Source of the DNA: a virus
Virus record (IMG/VR): IMGVR_UViG_3300017991_001519
Span: 1 to 28,614 of that record
Direction: 5' to 3' (one strand)
Length of the DNA stretch: 28,614 nucleotides
The position numbers were made by a program, and so were the translations under genes. Each line of letters opens with the position of its first letter. Positions within the stretch are counted from its first letter, which is position 1. The notes beneath the pieces are model-generated. The model saw only the letters and a program-made list of their open reading frames with translations. It had not been told where the DNA came from and ran no database searches. This document shows positions 1 to 7,606 of this stretch, piece by piece.

Positions 1-162
1 AATGGCATCCCTAGCGTCTGTCACATTGGTTGGAGTGGCAAAGCCAGTAGCCGTTGCCCAGGCCGCATCTCCTTGGGTGATAATGGCATCCCTAGCGTCT
101 GTCACATTGGTTGGAGTGGCAAAACCAGTAGCCGTTGCCCAAGTGCTATCCCCATGAGCCTC
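1..162. repeat. 81-bp tandem repeat, two copies visible
   Basis: The unit starting near base 2 recurs near base 83, a period of exactly 81 bp (27 codons). The first 60 or so bases of the two copies are almost identical; the last 20 have diverged. More copies may lie beyond the left edge. It encodes the repeat of the fibre protein. Confidence 0.85.
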
Positions 163-582
163 CAAGGCTGCTAGCTCTGCCGAGGTAGCTAGCAGAGCTT
201 GGTTATCAAGGAGATCCTTAACCCAACCATCGGCCAAGATCTCCCCTACCGTTGGTAGGTTCTTAGCGGCTGCGGCAGAGTCTCTAGCCCTGAACACATA
301 CAGATCATCCGCCGTCTCATTGGTAACGCTAGACGTATCCCAATCGTAGGCATACTCCCCAGGGGCATTGGTGGAGTCTACCTCAGACATTGCTACTTCC
401 CGGGTAGTCCACCCAGAGGCTTTAAACGTGTCATCGTTAAAGTCTAGGAAGTAGTCATCCGACTTACGGCGGATGCTAAGGAGAATCGTAGAGGAGCCAG
501 TAACCGGAGAGAGGCTGCCATCCAAGGCCAAGACCTCTACCGGCCAATCTCCACCCCAAAGGAGTTTTTCTGTCGCAGCCAT
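1..582 (-). CDS. Tail fibre/appendage protein with 27-residue repeats (partial)
   Basis: The frame opens with ATG at 582-580 and runs off the left edge, so only the first 194 codons are visible and the C-terminus is missing. The N-terminal part (about residues 1-115) looks like a compact attachment domain with the motif LLWGGDWPVEV near the start. The visible end enters tandem 27-residue repeats centred on WATATGFATPTNVTDARDAI, encoded by an 81-bp DNA repeat. GD-x-x-WATATGF repeats are known to me from elongated trimeric phage fibres, so I infer a fibre or appendage shaft. It is the most distal gene of the appendage cluster and follows the zinc-ribbon gene by only 3 bases. No convincing Shine-Dalgarno precedes the start; the palindrome GTTTAAAC ends two bases before the ATG (one base, G, lies between). 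Confidence 0.72.
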   Translation of the reverse strand, partial: MAATEKLLWGGDWPVEVLALDGSLSPVTGSSTILLSIRRKSDDYFLDFNDDTFKASGWTTREVAMSEVDSTNAPGEYAYDWDTSSVTNETADDLYVFRARDSAAAAKNLPTVGEILADGWVKDLLDNQALLATSAELAALEAHGDSTWATATGFATPTNVTDARDAIITQGDAAWATATGFATPTNVTDARDAI

Positions 583-585
583 CGT

Positions 586-1041
586 TTAAACCGTTGCTAG
601 GAGAGGCTTAACCTCCCCGGTTACTGGATCTGGGATCTCCTCCGTAGTGAGGAAGGTATAGAGGATCTCCTTAATGGCTGTGTAGATGGTATCCCCTGAG
701 GGTGAGAGCATAGCGATCCGGCTAAAGCCATCGTAGGGCTCTGTAGCCTCTCCGCAGCTACATTCAGTCTCTAGGCCCCACCAAAGACCACAGCTAGGAC
801 ACCTACGCAAGCTCTGCCCATGCATTAGGGGGTTATGCCCATCCTCTAGATGATACTCCTTGACTCCTGCGATAAGGCCTGTGTTTGAATCGACATATTC
901 CACCCATTGCCCATCCTCTAGGGTGCCAAAACTAACCCAGATCTTAGCCCAATGCTCTACATTATCCTCTATCTTGATCGCAACGATCTTAGCAAAGGGT
1001 AAGATTACAGGCTCTATGGGGGTGCTTACTTCTACTGGCAT
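586..1041 (-). CDS. Zinc-ribbon protein of unknown function in appendage cluster
   Basis: This is a 151-aa protein I do not recognise as a family. The visible feature is a four-cysteine cluster, C81-x2-C84 and C94-x-C96 with GLWWGLE between, which looks like a small zinc ribbon. The first 60 residues are rich in beta-prone residues and the last 40 contain an amphipathic stretch (TAIKEILYTFL). The start has GAGG about 8 bases upstream. Its first 53 bases overlap the end of the glycosyltransferase gene in another frame. The stop codon TAA lies inside a GTTTAAAC palindrome. Position between a glycosyltransferase and a fibre gene suggests a role in appendage assembly or modification, but this is inference from context only. 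Confidence 0.7.
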   Translation of the reverse strand: MPVEVSTPIEPVILPFAKIVAIKIEDNVEHWAKIWVSFGTLEDGQWVEYVDSNTGLIAGVKEYHLEDGHNPLMHGQSLRRCPSCGLWWGLETECSCGEATEPYDGFSRIAMLSPSGDTIYTAIKEILYTFLTTEEIPDPVTGEVKPLLATV

Positions 1042-2266
1042 GGTTCCTCACAGCCTCATTGTAAACCGTTAGCGTCTCATCCGCAGCCCTCTCCCAAGTG
1101 AATTCTGCGGCCCTCTCAAGTCCTAACTCTCTAAGGTCTGCCCTTAGCTCTGGCCTTTCCAAGTGCCTAAGGGCTTCCACAATCGCGCTAGCATCTCCTG
1201 GGGGAATGATTAGGGCATACTCACCGGACCCACTACAGACGATCTCCCCTAGCCCATCTACCTCTGTCGAGATGAGAGGGACCCCCATAGCCATAGCTTC
1301 TAGCGCGACAATGCCGAAAGGCTCATGGGTGGATGGCATGAGACAGACTGTAGCAGCTCTGTAGAGGTCTTTGAGGGGCTTACCGTGCTTGAACCCTACC
1401 CATCGTAGCCTCTCAGGATGGGCAGCCTCTAAAGCCCTTATGCGCCGGGTAACGTGCCATCCTTCTTTCTCCTCCTCTGAATTGGCATTGACCGTACCGG
1501 CTAGGACCACTTGCCATCCGGGATCGCAGCTCTCCAGAGCATCCAAGATGGGCACGATCCCTTTCATCTCTGCGATCCGTCCTACGTACAGAGCAATGGG
1601 ACGGGATGTTAGCCCATTGGTAACCATTGCCCTAGCTCCGTCCCCTGCCTGTGGATTCCACTCCTCCCGATTGATTCCGTTATAGATCATCCGGTAAGGT
1701 CTATCTACTAGCATATACTCTCTGGCAATCCTTACGTATGCCTCAGAGCAGAGGATAGTCTCATCAGGATCACACAAGAGGTTTCCCTCTTGTTGGCACA
1801 TATACCGATCTGCCTCACACCCTAGATCTAGGCTGCCTTCGCTAAGACTAGCCAAGTAGCTAAGGCATAGGTGCATAGTCCCAATGAGGGGGACGTTTAA
1901 AGCATGTTTGGCAATGCGTCCCAATTGGACGGAGCCCCATTCATGCATATGGATCACGTCCCATCTCCTGCCATCTGCGATCATCTTAGCCAGAGTCTTA
2001 GCCATGAGCAGATCGGTAGACAGGAGGCAGGACATATCAGGGGCAGAGGGCCTCCAACAAGTGTGGCAGTCTCTAAGCCACTTCTTAAAACCTAGGTAGG
2101 GGATGCTATCGTCTGGGGCCATGGTCCCCGGTTTAAACTCCCCATCGGTGAGTAGATCGATCGCTACTCCCTTAGAGGCCATAGTCCGGTACAGCTCCCG
2201 AACATGCATCCCCATCCCACCTAGGATGTGTTCTGGGTCCTCTCCGCAGATCGCAAGGACTCTCAT
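989..2266 (-). CDS. GT4-family glycosyltransferase (GT-B fold)
   Basis: A 425-aa enzyme predicted to transfer a sugar from a nucleotide-sugar donor. The N-terminal Rossmann domain starts MRVLAICGEDP and carries the glycine loop GGMG (about 16-19), as in glycogen-synthase-like GT4 enzymes. The C-terminal domain has YVGRIAEMKG (about 227-236) and the family's E-x7-E motif EPFGIVALE (about 315-323). Length matches complete GT4 enzymes. I chose the ATG at 2266 because it forms an ATGA overlap with the stop of the upstream appendage gene; an in-frame ATG 24 bases earlier is less likely. No signal peptide or membrane segment is seen. Placement among appendage genes suggests it decorates a virion appendage or alters host surface glycan; acceptor and donor are unknown. 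Confidence 0.9.
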   Translation of the reverse strand: MRVLAICGEDPEHILGGMGMHVRELYRTMASKGVAIDLLTDGEFKPGTMAPDDSIPYLGFKKWLRDCHTCWRPSAPDMSCLLSTDLLMAKTLAKMIADGRRWDVIHMHEWGSVQLGRIAKHALNVPLIGTMHLCLSYLASLSEGSLDLGCEADRYMCQQEGNLLCDPDETILCSEAYVRIAREYMLVDRPYRMIYNGINREEWNPQAGDGARAMVTNGLTSRPIALYVGRIAEMKGIVPILDALESCDPGWQVVLAGTVNANSEEEKEGWHVTRRIRALEAAHPERLRWVGFKHGKPLKDLYRAATVCLMPSTHEPFGIVALEAMAMGVPLISTEVDGLGEIVCSGSGEYALIIPPGDASAIVEALRHLERPELRADLRELGLERAAEFTWERAADETLTVYNEAVRNHASRSKHPHRACNLTLC

Positions 2267-2784
2267 CCCAAAACCCCTATCTCTCCCCATGCGTTCAGAG
2301 TCTTATAGCTAGCACTGTAGTTAGTCCAAACGGTACGGAGGACCCTAGTGCTAGGACCGGTAAGAGTAAGGTAGGCATTGGTTAGGGCGATGTAATTCCC
2401 CGTAGAGTCAAACACCTTATGGCTTAGGTTAAGGGCTGCCCCTGCCTTGGAGTAAACCGCATTGTAGCTAGTGCTGCCCAAGGTGCCATGGCCTCCGAGG
2501 GAAACGGTAGAGGCCTCGATACTGGATCGGTTAGCAATGCCATAGACCCCAGCCTTACCCCCAGCTGATTCCGTTGTGTGAATGGATCGGAAGGAGAACA
2601 CAACGCATTGGGCATCAAAGGGAACAGAGATATCCCATTCCCCAGGATCACCAGGAGGAGGGGAGATGCTAAGGGTAGTGTTCACTACCTCGATACTGGA
2701 CGGCCTCAGATGATGCTGAGATACCCCAATGTTGGATAGCGCAGCATGGGCAGTCGGATGCTCTAACCAATCACTTAACCGCAT
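2263..2784 (-). CDS. Small appendage/tail protein, paralog 3 of a tandem trio
   Basis: This 173-aa protein has no family I can name. It begins MRL, has a His-His pair near residue 24 and then NTTLSI. Its C-terminal half has YSKAGAALNLSHKVFDS followed by GNYIALTNAYLTL. The same order of motifs occurs in the gene at 3253-3753 (YSKQNSDLNLTHKIFDS, then RYIALKDAVLTG), so the two are clearly paralogous. The high content of beta-prone residues, Gly, Ser and Thr fits a beta-rich virion appendage. The start overlaps the upstream paralog by 14 bases, and the stop forms ATGA with the glycosyltransferase start, so all are probably translationally coupled. Confidence 0.8.
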   Translation of the reverse strand: MRLSDWLEHPTAHAALSNIGVSQHHLRPSSIEVVNTTLSISPPPGDPGEWDISVPFDAQCVVFSFRSIHTTESAGGKAGVYGIANRSSIEASTVSLGGHGTLGSTSYNAVYSKAGAALNLSHKVFDSTGNYIALTNAYLTLTGPSTRVLRTVWTNYSASYKTLNAWGEIGVLG

Positions 2785-3253
2785 AGGTACCGTAAACAGT
2801 TAGGTTCCGGGCCGTCCCGGAAAGGTTGGTAAACTCAAAGACTGCATCCGATCCGTCAATGTAGCAGTCACGTAGAGCGATCACTCCTTGCCCGAAGTCC
2901 GAAAAACTTAGGTAAGAATCCCCATAGAGTCTGGAGTAGGCCCCCATATAGCTCTGAGTCCCACTAGGGTAGGGCCGGACTCCTACCGCGGTAGACTCTC
3001 CACTGCTATCGGAGCCCACAACGAAAACCCCGGTATGGCCTTGAATGTCTACGCTAACTGTCCCTCTCAGGACAGCCCTAATAGTCTTGCACCCAGACTT
3101 ACCTAGCGCGATCCGCAGCTGGTAGTTACCCGGTCCGATGGCTTGGCTATTGATGAGGATACGATCCGTCACAACGGACGGATGATGATCGTCCGGCTCT
3201 ACCCCGGTTAGCAGATCATGATCCGTAACGGTATGCTTAGTAGGGAGCCTCAT
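2771..3253 (-). CDS. Small appendage/tail protein, paralog 2 of a tandem trio
   Basis: I set the start at ATG 3253, giving 160 aa. It makes a TAATG overlap with the upstream paralog and restores the shared N-terminus MRL; an in-frame start 30 bases earlier would add ten residues lacking in the siblings. The protein has PDDHHP, then NSQAIGPGNYQLRIALGKSG, which aligns with NTTQSIAAGADYDLDIALGDSG of the first paralog. The C-terminal part (VIALRDCYIDGSD, ending VYGTYAVK) matches the siblings' IAL-x-DA/NAYL block. It is the most diverged of the three. No enzyme motif is seen; a structural role at the tail tip is inferred. Confidence 0.78.
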   Translation of the reverse strand: MRLPTKHTVTDHDLLTGVEPDDHHPSVVTDRILINSQAIGPGNYQLRIALGKSGCKTIRAVLRGTVSVDIQGHTGVFVVGSDSSGESTAVGVRPYPSGTQSYMGAYSRLYGDSYLSFSDFGQGVIALRDCYIDGSDAVFEFTNLSGTARNLTVYGTYAVK

Positions 3254-3753
3254 TAGTATACGTGCGCCGAACCCTTGACCCAAAGGGTCCGGGAGGAGCT
3301 GTCATAGTTGTGGAAGGTTAGCCTTAGGTTACTGCCAGTGAGCACAGCATCTTTAAGGGCTATGTAGCGGTTTCCCGAACCTGTAACACTATCGAAGATC
3401 TTATGGGTCAGATTGAGATCCGAATTCTGCTTAGAATAGGTAGAGGAATAGGTCTTATAGATTGAGCCTGAGTCCCTGCCTGTGTGCCCAATGGCCTCCG
3501 CAGAGTCCCGGGTAAAGTGGACGCTAGCCCATTCATTCCAGAGGGTAGGGGTAATGTTATGGGCTCCCATGAGCATAGCCCTACCCCACTGATAGCCACT
3601 ATCCCCTAAGGCTATGTCTAGATCATAGTCTGCCCCAGCTGCGATGCTCTGGGTAGTGTTCTCAATCGCAACTTGTTTAGGCCTCGGATGATGATCGTCC
3701 GGGCCTCCGTCCGTAGGGTGTTCCCTACCGTCTATGTTCTGCTCTAGTCTCAC
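3253..3753 (-). CDS. Small appendage/tail protein, paralog 1 of a tandem trio
   Basis: A 166-aa protein that starts with GTG at 3753-3751, forming a GTGA overlap with the stop of the upstream propeller-like gene. The next residues (RLEQN) fit the MRL start of both siblings, which supports the GTG. It contains DDHHPRP, then ENTTQSI, and a C-terminal block YSKQNSDLNLTHKIFDS followed by RYIALKDAVLTG. There is no signal peptide and no membrane segment. The tandem copies directly after the appendage gene and before the glycosyltransferase suggest receptor-binding or decorating subunits. This is inference; the family is unnamed to me. Confidence 0.78.
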   Translation of the reverse strand: MRLEQNIDGREHPTDGGPDDHHPRPKQVAIENTTQSIAAGADYDLDIALGDSGYQWGRAMLMGAHNITPTLWNEWASVHFTRDSAEAIGHTGRDSGSIYKTYSSTYSKQNSDLNLTHKIFDSVTGSGNRYIALKDAVLTGSNLRLTFHNYDSSSRTLWVKGSAHVY

Positions 3754-5021
3754 GTGACAGTAGGTAGAGCGATCGTCCGATCGATCGCATTGTAGAGGGC
3801 TGTGCCTATGGCAAGGCTTAGGAAACCATGAGCTTGGTTAGGTTGATCTTCCCAGACAGCTAAGAAGGCCCCTCTAGAGCGATTGTAGATGATATGGGCA
3901 ATGCTGCCGGATGCAGTGGTAGCCGGATTGTCTTGTTGCACGTAGCGCCAAGTAGCGCCCCCATCTACAGAGTAATTGATGATTGAGTCTGTTTGCTCTG
4001 CGGCTAGATAGAGTGACCCAACGATCTCCAAGCAACGTGGAGCCCATCGCCCAAAGGATCGTTGCAAGGTCCCCCCTCCACTTTGCTGGGTGTAATTAAC
4101 CCCGTCCGTAGAGGTATAGCAGGCCTCATCAGTGAGCAAGACGAATAGATCCCGGACTGGATCGTATTCGATACTCTGGGCCTGTTCCGTTACTGGGATG
4201 TTTCCGATACCCGTAGGAGTGGACCGATTCCAGGTAACTCCGTCCGTAGTGGTCCAAACATCAAAGCTGCCGTTATCCCCTACGGCTACCGTTAGCCCTG
4301 TGTTTGGATTGGTTGCCATATCCACTACGGTAGTGGATGTGATCCTAGCAGGAACGGTTTGGGTAAAACCTGAGATGGGGGTAGCGTCTCGCCAGAATGA
4401 AGGCAAGGAGTTGTCACCTCCTCCAACCAACCACAGCTGATTAACCGAGTCCCATAGCCCTACATCCGATCCAACCACAGCTGTCCCCGGAAGGACTTGG
4501 TTAGCCCAAGCTCCGGTATACTCGCTAACGGTAGTCCCTGCGTTATTCCCTACGATCGTGTTAGCTCCGGTATGAGTAGGGGCTTGATCGGGACACTTAG
4601 ACGCAGCCCAAGTAGCTGTCCCTGCCCCATGGTTAGCGATAGCCCTAAAGGCCTGCCCATCTCTGGAGATGTTAGCTACCCCAGCCCTACCCGCAATGAG
4701 CCAGCCCGGAACACCCTCATCATACGTAAGGGCCTCCCCCGATACGGCAGCCGTAGAAGGCTCTACAGTCTCTCCAACATAGAACCAATTAAGGGCCTGC
4801 ATATCTGCGAAGTATTGCAGCCATAAGCCGATCTCATTCTTTACATGGTTCTCATGCTGAGCAGGAGGGATCTCATTCGGAAGGTGGCCATCATCTCTCT
4901 TACCATCTCCCGGATCTACCTTGGTTGGGGTAGCGTCCCAAGACTCCCCAGGGTCATTGATAAGGGCATCATTAGCCCATGATGTGACATTCTGCGGCCT
5001 AACTAGATTCTTGTCTGCCAT
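3750..5021 (-). CDS. Virion appendage protein with propeller-like repeats
   Basis: A 423-aa protein. The N-terminal about 85 residues (MADKNLVRPQNVTSWANDAL, later PPAQHENHVKN and a WLQYF segment) look like a virion-attachment domain with a short helix. The remainder contains repeated units such as SFDVWTTTDGVTWNRST, ACYTSTDGVNYTQQSG and NYSVDGGATWRYV, each with the S/T-x-DG-x-x-W/Y signature of BNR-type (sialidase-like) beta-propeller blades. Such propellers occur in phage receptor-binding and glycan-binding proteins. I see no catalytic tyrosine/arginine set that would argue for a sialidase, so binding is more likely than cleavage. It follows the DUF2612-like baseplate gene by 4 bases and is coupled to the paralog trio. 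Confidence 0.75.
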   Translation of the reverse strand: MADKNLVRPQNVTSWANDALINDPGESWDATPTKVDPGDGKRDDGHLPNEIPPAQHENHVKNEIGLWLQYFADMQALNWFYVGETVEPSTAAVSGEALTYDEGVPGWLIAGRAGVANISRDGQAFRAIANHGAGTATWAASKCPDQAPTHTGANTIVGNNAGTTVSEYTGAWANQVLPGTAVVGSDVGLWDSVNQLWLVGGGDNSLPSFWRDATPISGFTQTVPARITSTTVVDMATNPNTGLTVAVGDNGSFDVWTTTDGVTWNRSTPTGIGNIPVTEQAQSIEYDPVRDLFVLLTDEACYTSTDGVNYTQQSGGGTLQRSFGRWAPRCLEIVGSLYLAAEQTDSIINYSVDGGATWRYVQQDNPATTASGSIAHIIYNRSRGAFLAVWEDQPNQAHGFLSLAIGTALYNAIDRTIALPTVT

Positions 5022-5025
5022 GATC

Positions 5026-5646
5026 CTATCCCTCTGTGGTGCTACCCCACTTACCGCCTACTCCCCCTCCTATCGAATCTCCCCAACCCAAACCGTCTGA
5101 GGCTCCGTCTGTCTCATCTGCATAGGCTAAGGACTCTGCCATGGGAGAGGCTATGTAATCCAAGAGGACTCTAATGCTTGCCATATCCGCAGAGTCTAGC
5201 AGCCCAACGGCTGTAGTAGGATTAACGATAGTGCTAAGCGGGTCATCAATGACCAGTCTAACCTGATGAGGAGGCTCCTCCCGAATGTGGAAGGCCTCGC
5301 CAGAGGTCAAGAGGATTAGCCGTAAGACATTGATTAGATCCTCTGCCGTACCATCCGACAGATTGATCGCTATCTGTGTCCTGATGATGATCCGCAGCTC
5401 CGCATCATTCGAGGTAGTAACCGGAGCCCCCACGATCTTGGCGATGGTCTGTAGCTGCACCCCTACCGCGTTATCTAAGAGCCTCTCTAGGATTACCTCA
5501 AAGGCCGCATCCTCTAGATCCTGGATCTGCTCTGCATAGGACCGGATTAGTGCTTCTAGTTTTGGCTTACCCTTGAATTGCTCGATATACCGGCTAACGG
5601 CTAGAGCCTCATGATTGGTCCTCTGCTCTATGATCTCTCCTGCCAT
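5026..5646 (-). CDS. Baseplate protein, DUF2612 / Mu gp48-like
   Basis: This 206-aa protein resembles the DUF2612/Mu gp48 group that sits at the outer baseplate and links wedges to tail fibres. Typical features are the N-terminal helix pair (SRYIEQFKGKPKLEALIRSY), then LDNAVGVQLQTIAKIVGAP with the G-x-QL-x-x-x-A-x-x-VG signature, then the block LRLILL, EPPHQVRLVI and a late glycine-rich end LGWGDSIGGGVGGKW. In most myophages this gene directly follows baseplate J; here the lysis cassette lies between them. Its ATG is 3 bases from the stop of the coiled-coil gene, and the appendage gene follows 4 bases after its stop. Confidence 0.8.
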   Translation of the reverse strand: MAGEIIEQRTNHEALAVSRYIEQFKGKPKLEALIRSYAEQIQDLEDAAFEVILERLLDNAVGVQLQTIAKIVGAPVTTSNDAELRIIIRTQIAINLSDGTAEDLINVLRLILLTSGEAFHIREEPPHQVRLVIDDPLSTIVNPTTAVGLLDSADMASIRVLLDYIASPMAESLAYADETDGASDGLGWGDSIGGGVGGKWGSTTEG

Positions 5647-5648
5647 GG

Positions 5649-6032
5649 TTAGCCCCTAGTGCTTAGCCAATGGGTAACCAGTCCCACGATTGCAGAAGTA
5701 AGAAGGACAGCAACAAGCCCCCAGATCCGGGCCTTCCACTTGTCCTCTACGGTTACCCTACGTGCTAGCTCCCTTTCTACCCGGATTAGCTCATGCCTAC
5801 TAGACTCATCTGCTCCACACTCCAACTTGGCTAGCCTATCCTCGAAACGTTTAAACCTCTCCTCTAAGGCTTTCCTATGCTCCTCATCCCTTACGTTTAA
5901 ACGGGCATAGTCTGTAGACAGCTTCCCAAGCTCTCTAATCAGGAAGGCCTTATCCTCTGGGCGCATTGATTCCGGGATCTCCAAGGTTTGGGACTCTGGT
6001 GGTAGTTCAGGCAGGATTAGAGCTGCGGTCAC
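5649..6032 (-). CDS. Coiled-coil protein with C-terminal membrane anchor (XhlA-like)
   Basis: A 127-aa protein. Residues about 45-95 are strongly charged with heptad character (EEHRKALEERFKRFEDRL, later RVERELARRV), predicting a coiled coil. Residues about 103-121 (IWGLVAVLLTSAIVGLVTH) form one membrane segment close to the C-terminus. This layout matches XhlA-type lysis accessory proteins and some tail-anchored holin partners. It overlaps the endolysin start-to-stop (ATGA) immediately downstream of it, so a lysis role is inferred. Two GTTTAAAC palindromes lie 46 bp apart inside this gene. Confidence 0.75.
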   Translation of the reverse strand: MTAALILPELPPESQTLEIPESMRPEDKAFLIRELGKLSTDYARLNVRDEEHRKALEERFKRFEDRLAKLECGADESSRHELIRVERELARRVTVEDKWKARIWGLVAVLLTSAIVGLVTHWLSTRG

Positions 6033-7606
6033 TTTGCAATCTCCGTTGCCTCAAAGTGCATACCATCTGGACGATTGGGAAAGTCCCCACCCCAGTAGAA
6101 GCCATGATCCCAAGCGTAGGGGACAAGCTGCCTAACGCTTCCTTCCTCTCCGATGGCAGGAGGCTTAGCGCCTAACGGATTCCAAGGAGCATTGATATCA
6201 AAGGCAGTCCCGAAAGCATGGTTACTAAGGACAGACCTAGAGCCCCTGATAAACCGGGGGACCCACATTCCAGCCCAGGACTTGACTAGATGCAGGAGGC
6301 CGGATTCTTCCCAGGCTTGCCACAGCCCTAAGAAACCGGCCACGATCGATCGGTGCAATAGGACTCTGCCGTTACGTGGGGCTCCTGGGATGCCTCGGAG
6401 CTGCGGGCAGTCAACCATGGTTATCCAATCCCTTACCCAGCTATCGGTAATGCGGATGGCTTCGGGCATACCCGGGACAGGATTGGACACGTATTCAAAA
6501 CGGCCCCAGGCATCCTCTCTAGCAGCTTGCCCATACAGAGGTTTAAACGGAGGACTTACCTTCTCTGGCTCTGAGGGCTCCTCTACGGCCCCAGCCGTTG
6601 CCCAGGACTTGGGACCTACGATGCCATCCGGGATAAGCCCTCGGGCTCTCTGGTAGCGCCTAGTAGCCTCCTCCGTCAGTCTCCCAAAGTCCCCATCCGC
6701 GCCATAGGGTGAGAGGCTCTCCCCGGACGTAACCAAGACGGTCTGCCACTCCACCACAGGAGGCCCCTTGTCCCCACGTCTAAGCACAGGATGGGGCACC
6801 CTCCCGGGAGGCTCCTCAGGGGCCGCTGAGAGGGGCCGGTATTCTGGGTGGACAGTCCAAGGCAGAGGCCCCCAAAGGCTCACAGAGCCAGCCTGAGCAG
6901 GATCTCTAGCCATCTGGGCCAAGCTCACCGGTAGCCCGGACAGCTTCCCGGGTATGGCAATGTAGTAGGCCCCCATACTGTAGTCCCAAAAGTGTAGGTA
7001 AAAGTGTGCCCATTGTTCCGGTTGGACTACATAGCCGGTCCGGGAGGAGTTGACTCCTCCCCCGGGGAGCCAGCTTGCGTTTTCTCTGGCGTAGCCTTCT
7101 GAGACTGGCCACCAATACTCACAGGCATAGTCCTTGCGGTAGCGAGGGTTAAGGACATAGGTTTTACAATAGCCCAGAAGGACAGCCTCAGGATCGCATA
7201 GCTTCTCATCCTCTTGGACTGCATCATTGTGTGCCTTAGCAGCTGCCTTAGTCATTCCGGCAGCTCCGTTAGGCTGGGTATGAGGACCGATATACTCAGC
7301 CCCCGGGAGAGCTGCCAGCTTGTCTAGAAGCAAGCTGGTAGGAGTCATGACAGGACAGCCCATCTCCCCCAAGACCTCAGCGATCCGATCCATGGCAAAA
7401 GCGGACAGCCCAAAGAGATAGACGTAATCCTCCGAGGTCCCGATCGCCAAAGGCCTAGCAAAGATCTTAGCCTCTAGATTGCCAATGGTGAGCTTATGCC
7501 ACCGGATGTAAGCATGGCCATCCCGGATAGCCTTAACGATGGCCTTTAGGTAACCATCGCCCAGATCTTCCGGGACCTCCTCAGCCCACCATTGGGACCC
7601 CTTCAT
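6029..7606 (-). CDS. Endolysin: N-terminal novel module, PG-binding domain, M15 peptidase
   Basis: A 525-aa, three-part protein predicted to cut peptidoglycan peptides. Residues 1-265 form a module I do not recognise, rich in Trp, Tyr and His (LHFWDYSMGAYY at 204-215). Residues about 274-337 are a PG_binding_1 domain (LRRGDKGPPVVEWQ, then YGADGDFG, then DGIVGPKSW). The C-terminus is an M15 VanY/endolysin-type metallopeptidase: SNHAFGTAFDIN at 461-472 provides ligands H463 and D470, and DGMHFE at 514-519 supplies H517. There is no signal peptide, so export would need a holin. At 525 aa it is much longer than simple M15 endolysins. The start overlaps the 53-aa gene as ATGA. Confidence 0.88.
   Translation of the reverse strand: MKGSQWWAEEVPEDLGDGYLKAIVKAIRDGHAYIRWHKLTIGNLEAKIFARPLAIGTSEDYVYLFGLSAFAMDRIAEVLGEMGCPVMTPTSLLLDKLAALPGAEYIGPHTQPNGAAGMTKAAAKAHNDAVQEDEKLCDPEAVLLGYCKTYVLNPRYRKDYACEYWWPVSEGYARENASWLPGGGVNSSRTGYVVQPEQWAHFYLHFWDYSMGAYYIAIPGKLSGLPVSLAQMARDPAQAGSVSLWGPLPWTVHPEYRPLSAAPEEPPGRVPHPVLRRGDKGPPVVEWQTVLVTSGESLSPYGADGDFGRLTEEATRRYQRARGLIPDGIVGPKSWATAGAVEEPSEPEKVSPPFKPLYGQAAREDAWGRFEYVSNPVPGMPEAIRITDSWVRDWITMVDCPQLRGIPGAPRNGRVLLHRSIVAGFLGLWQAWEESGLLHLVKSWAGMWVPRFIRGSRSVLSNHAFGTAFDINAPWNPLGAKPPAIGEEGSVRQLVPYAWDHGFYWGGDFPNRPDGMHFEATEIAK

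Noticed and set aside
3254-3283. Longer start at 3283 for appendage paralog 2
   Set aside because: The ten extra residues have no match in the siblings; the ATG at 3253 gives the shared MRL start and a TAATG overlap.
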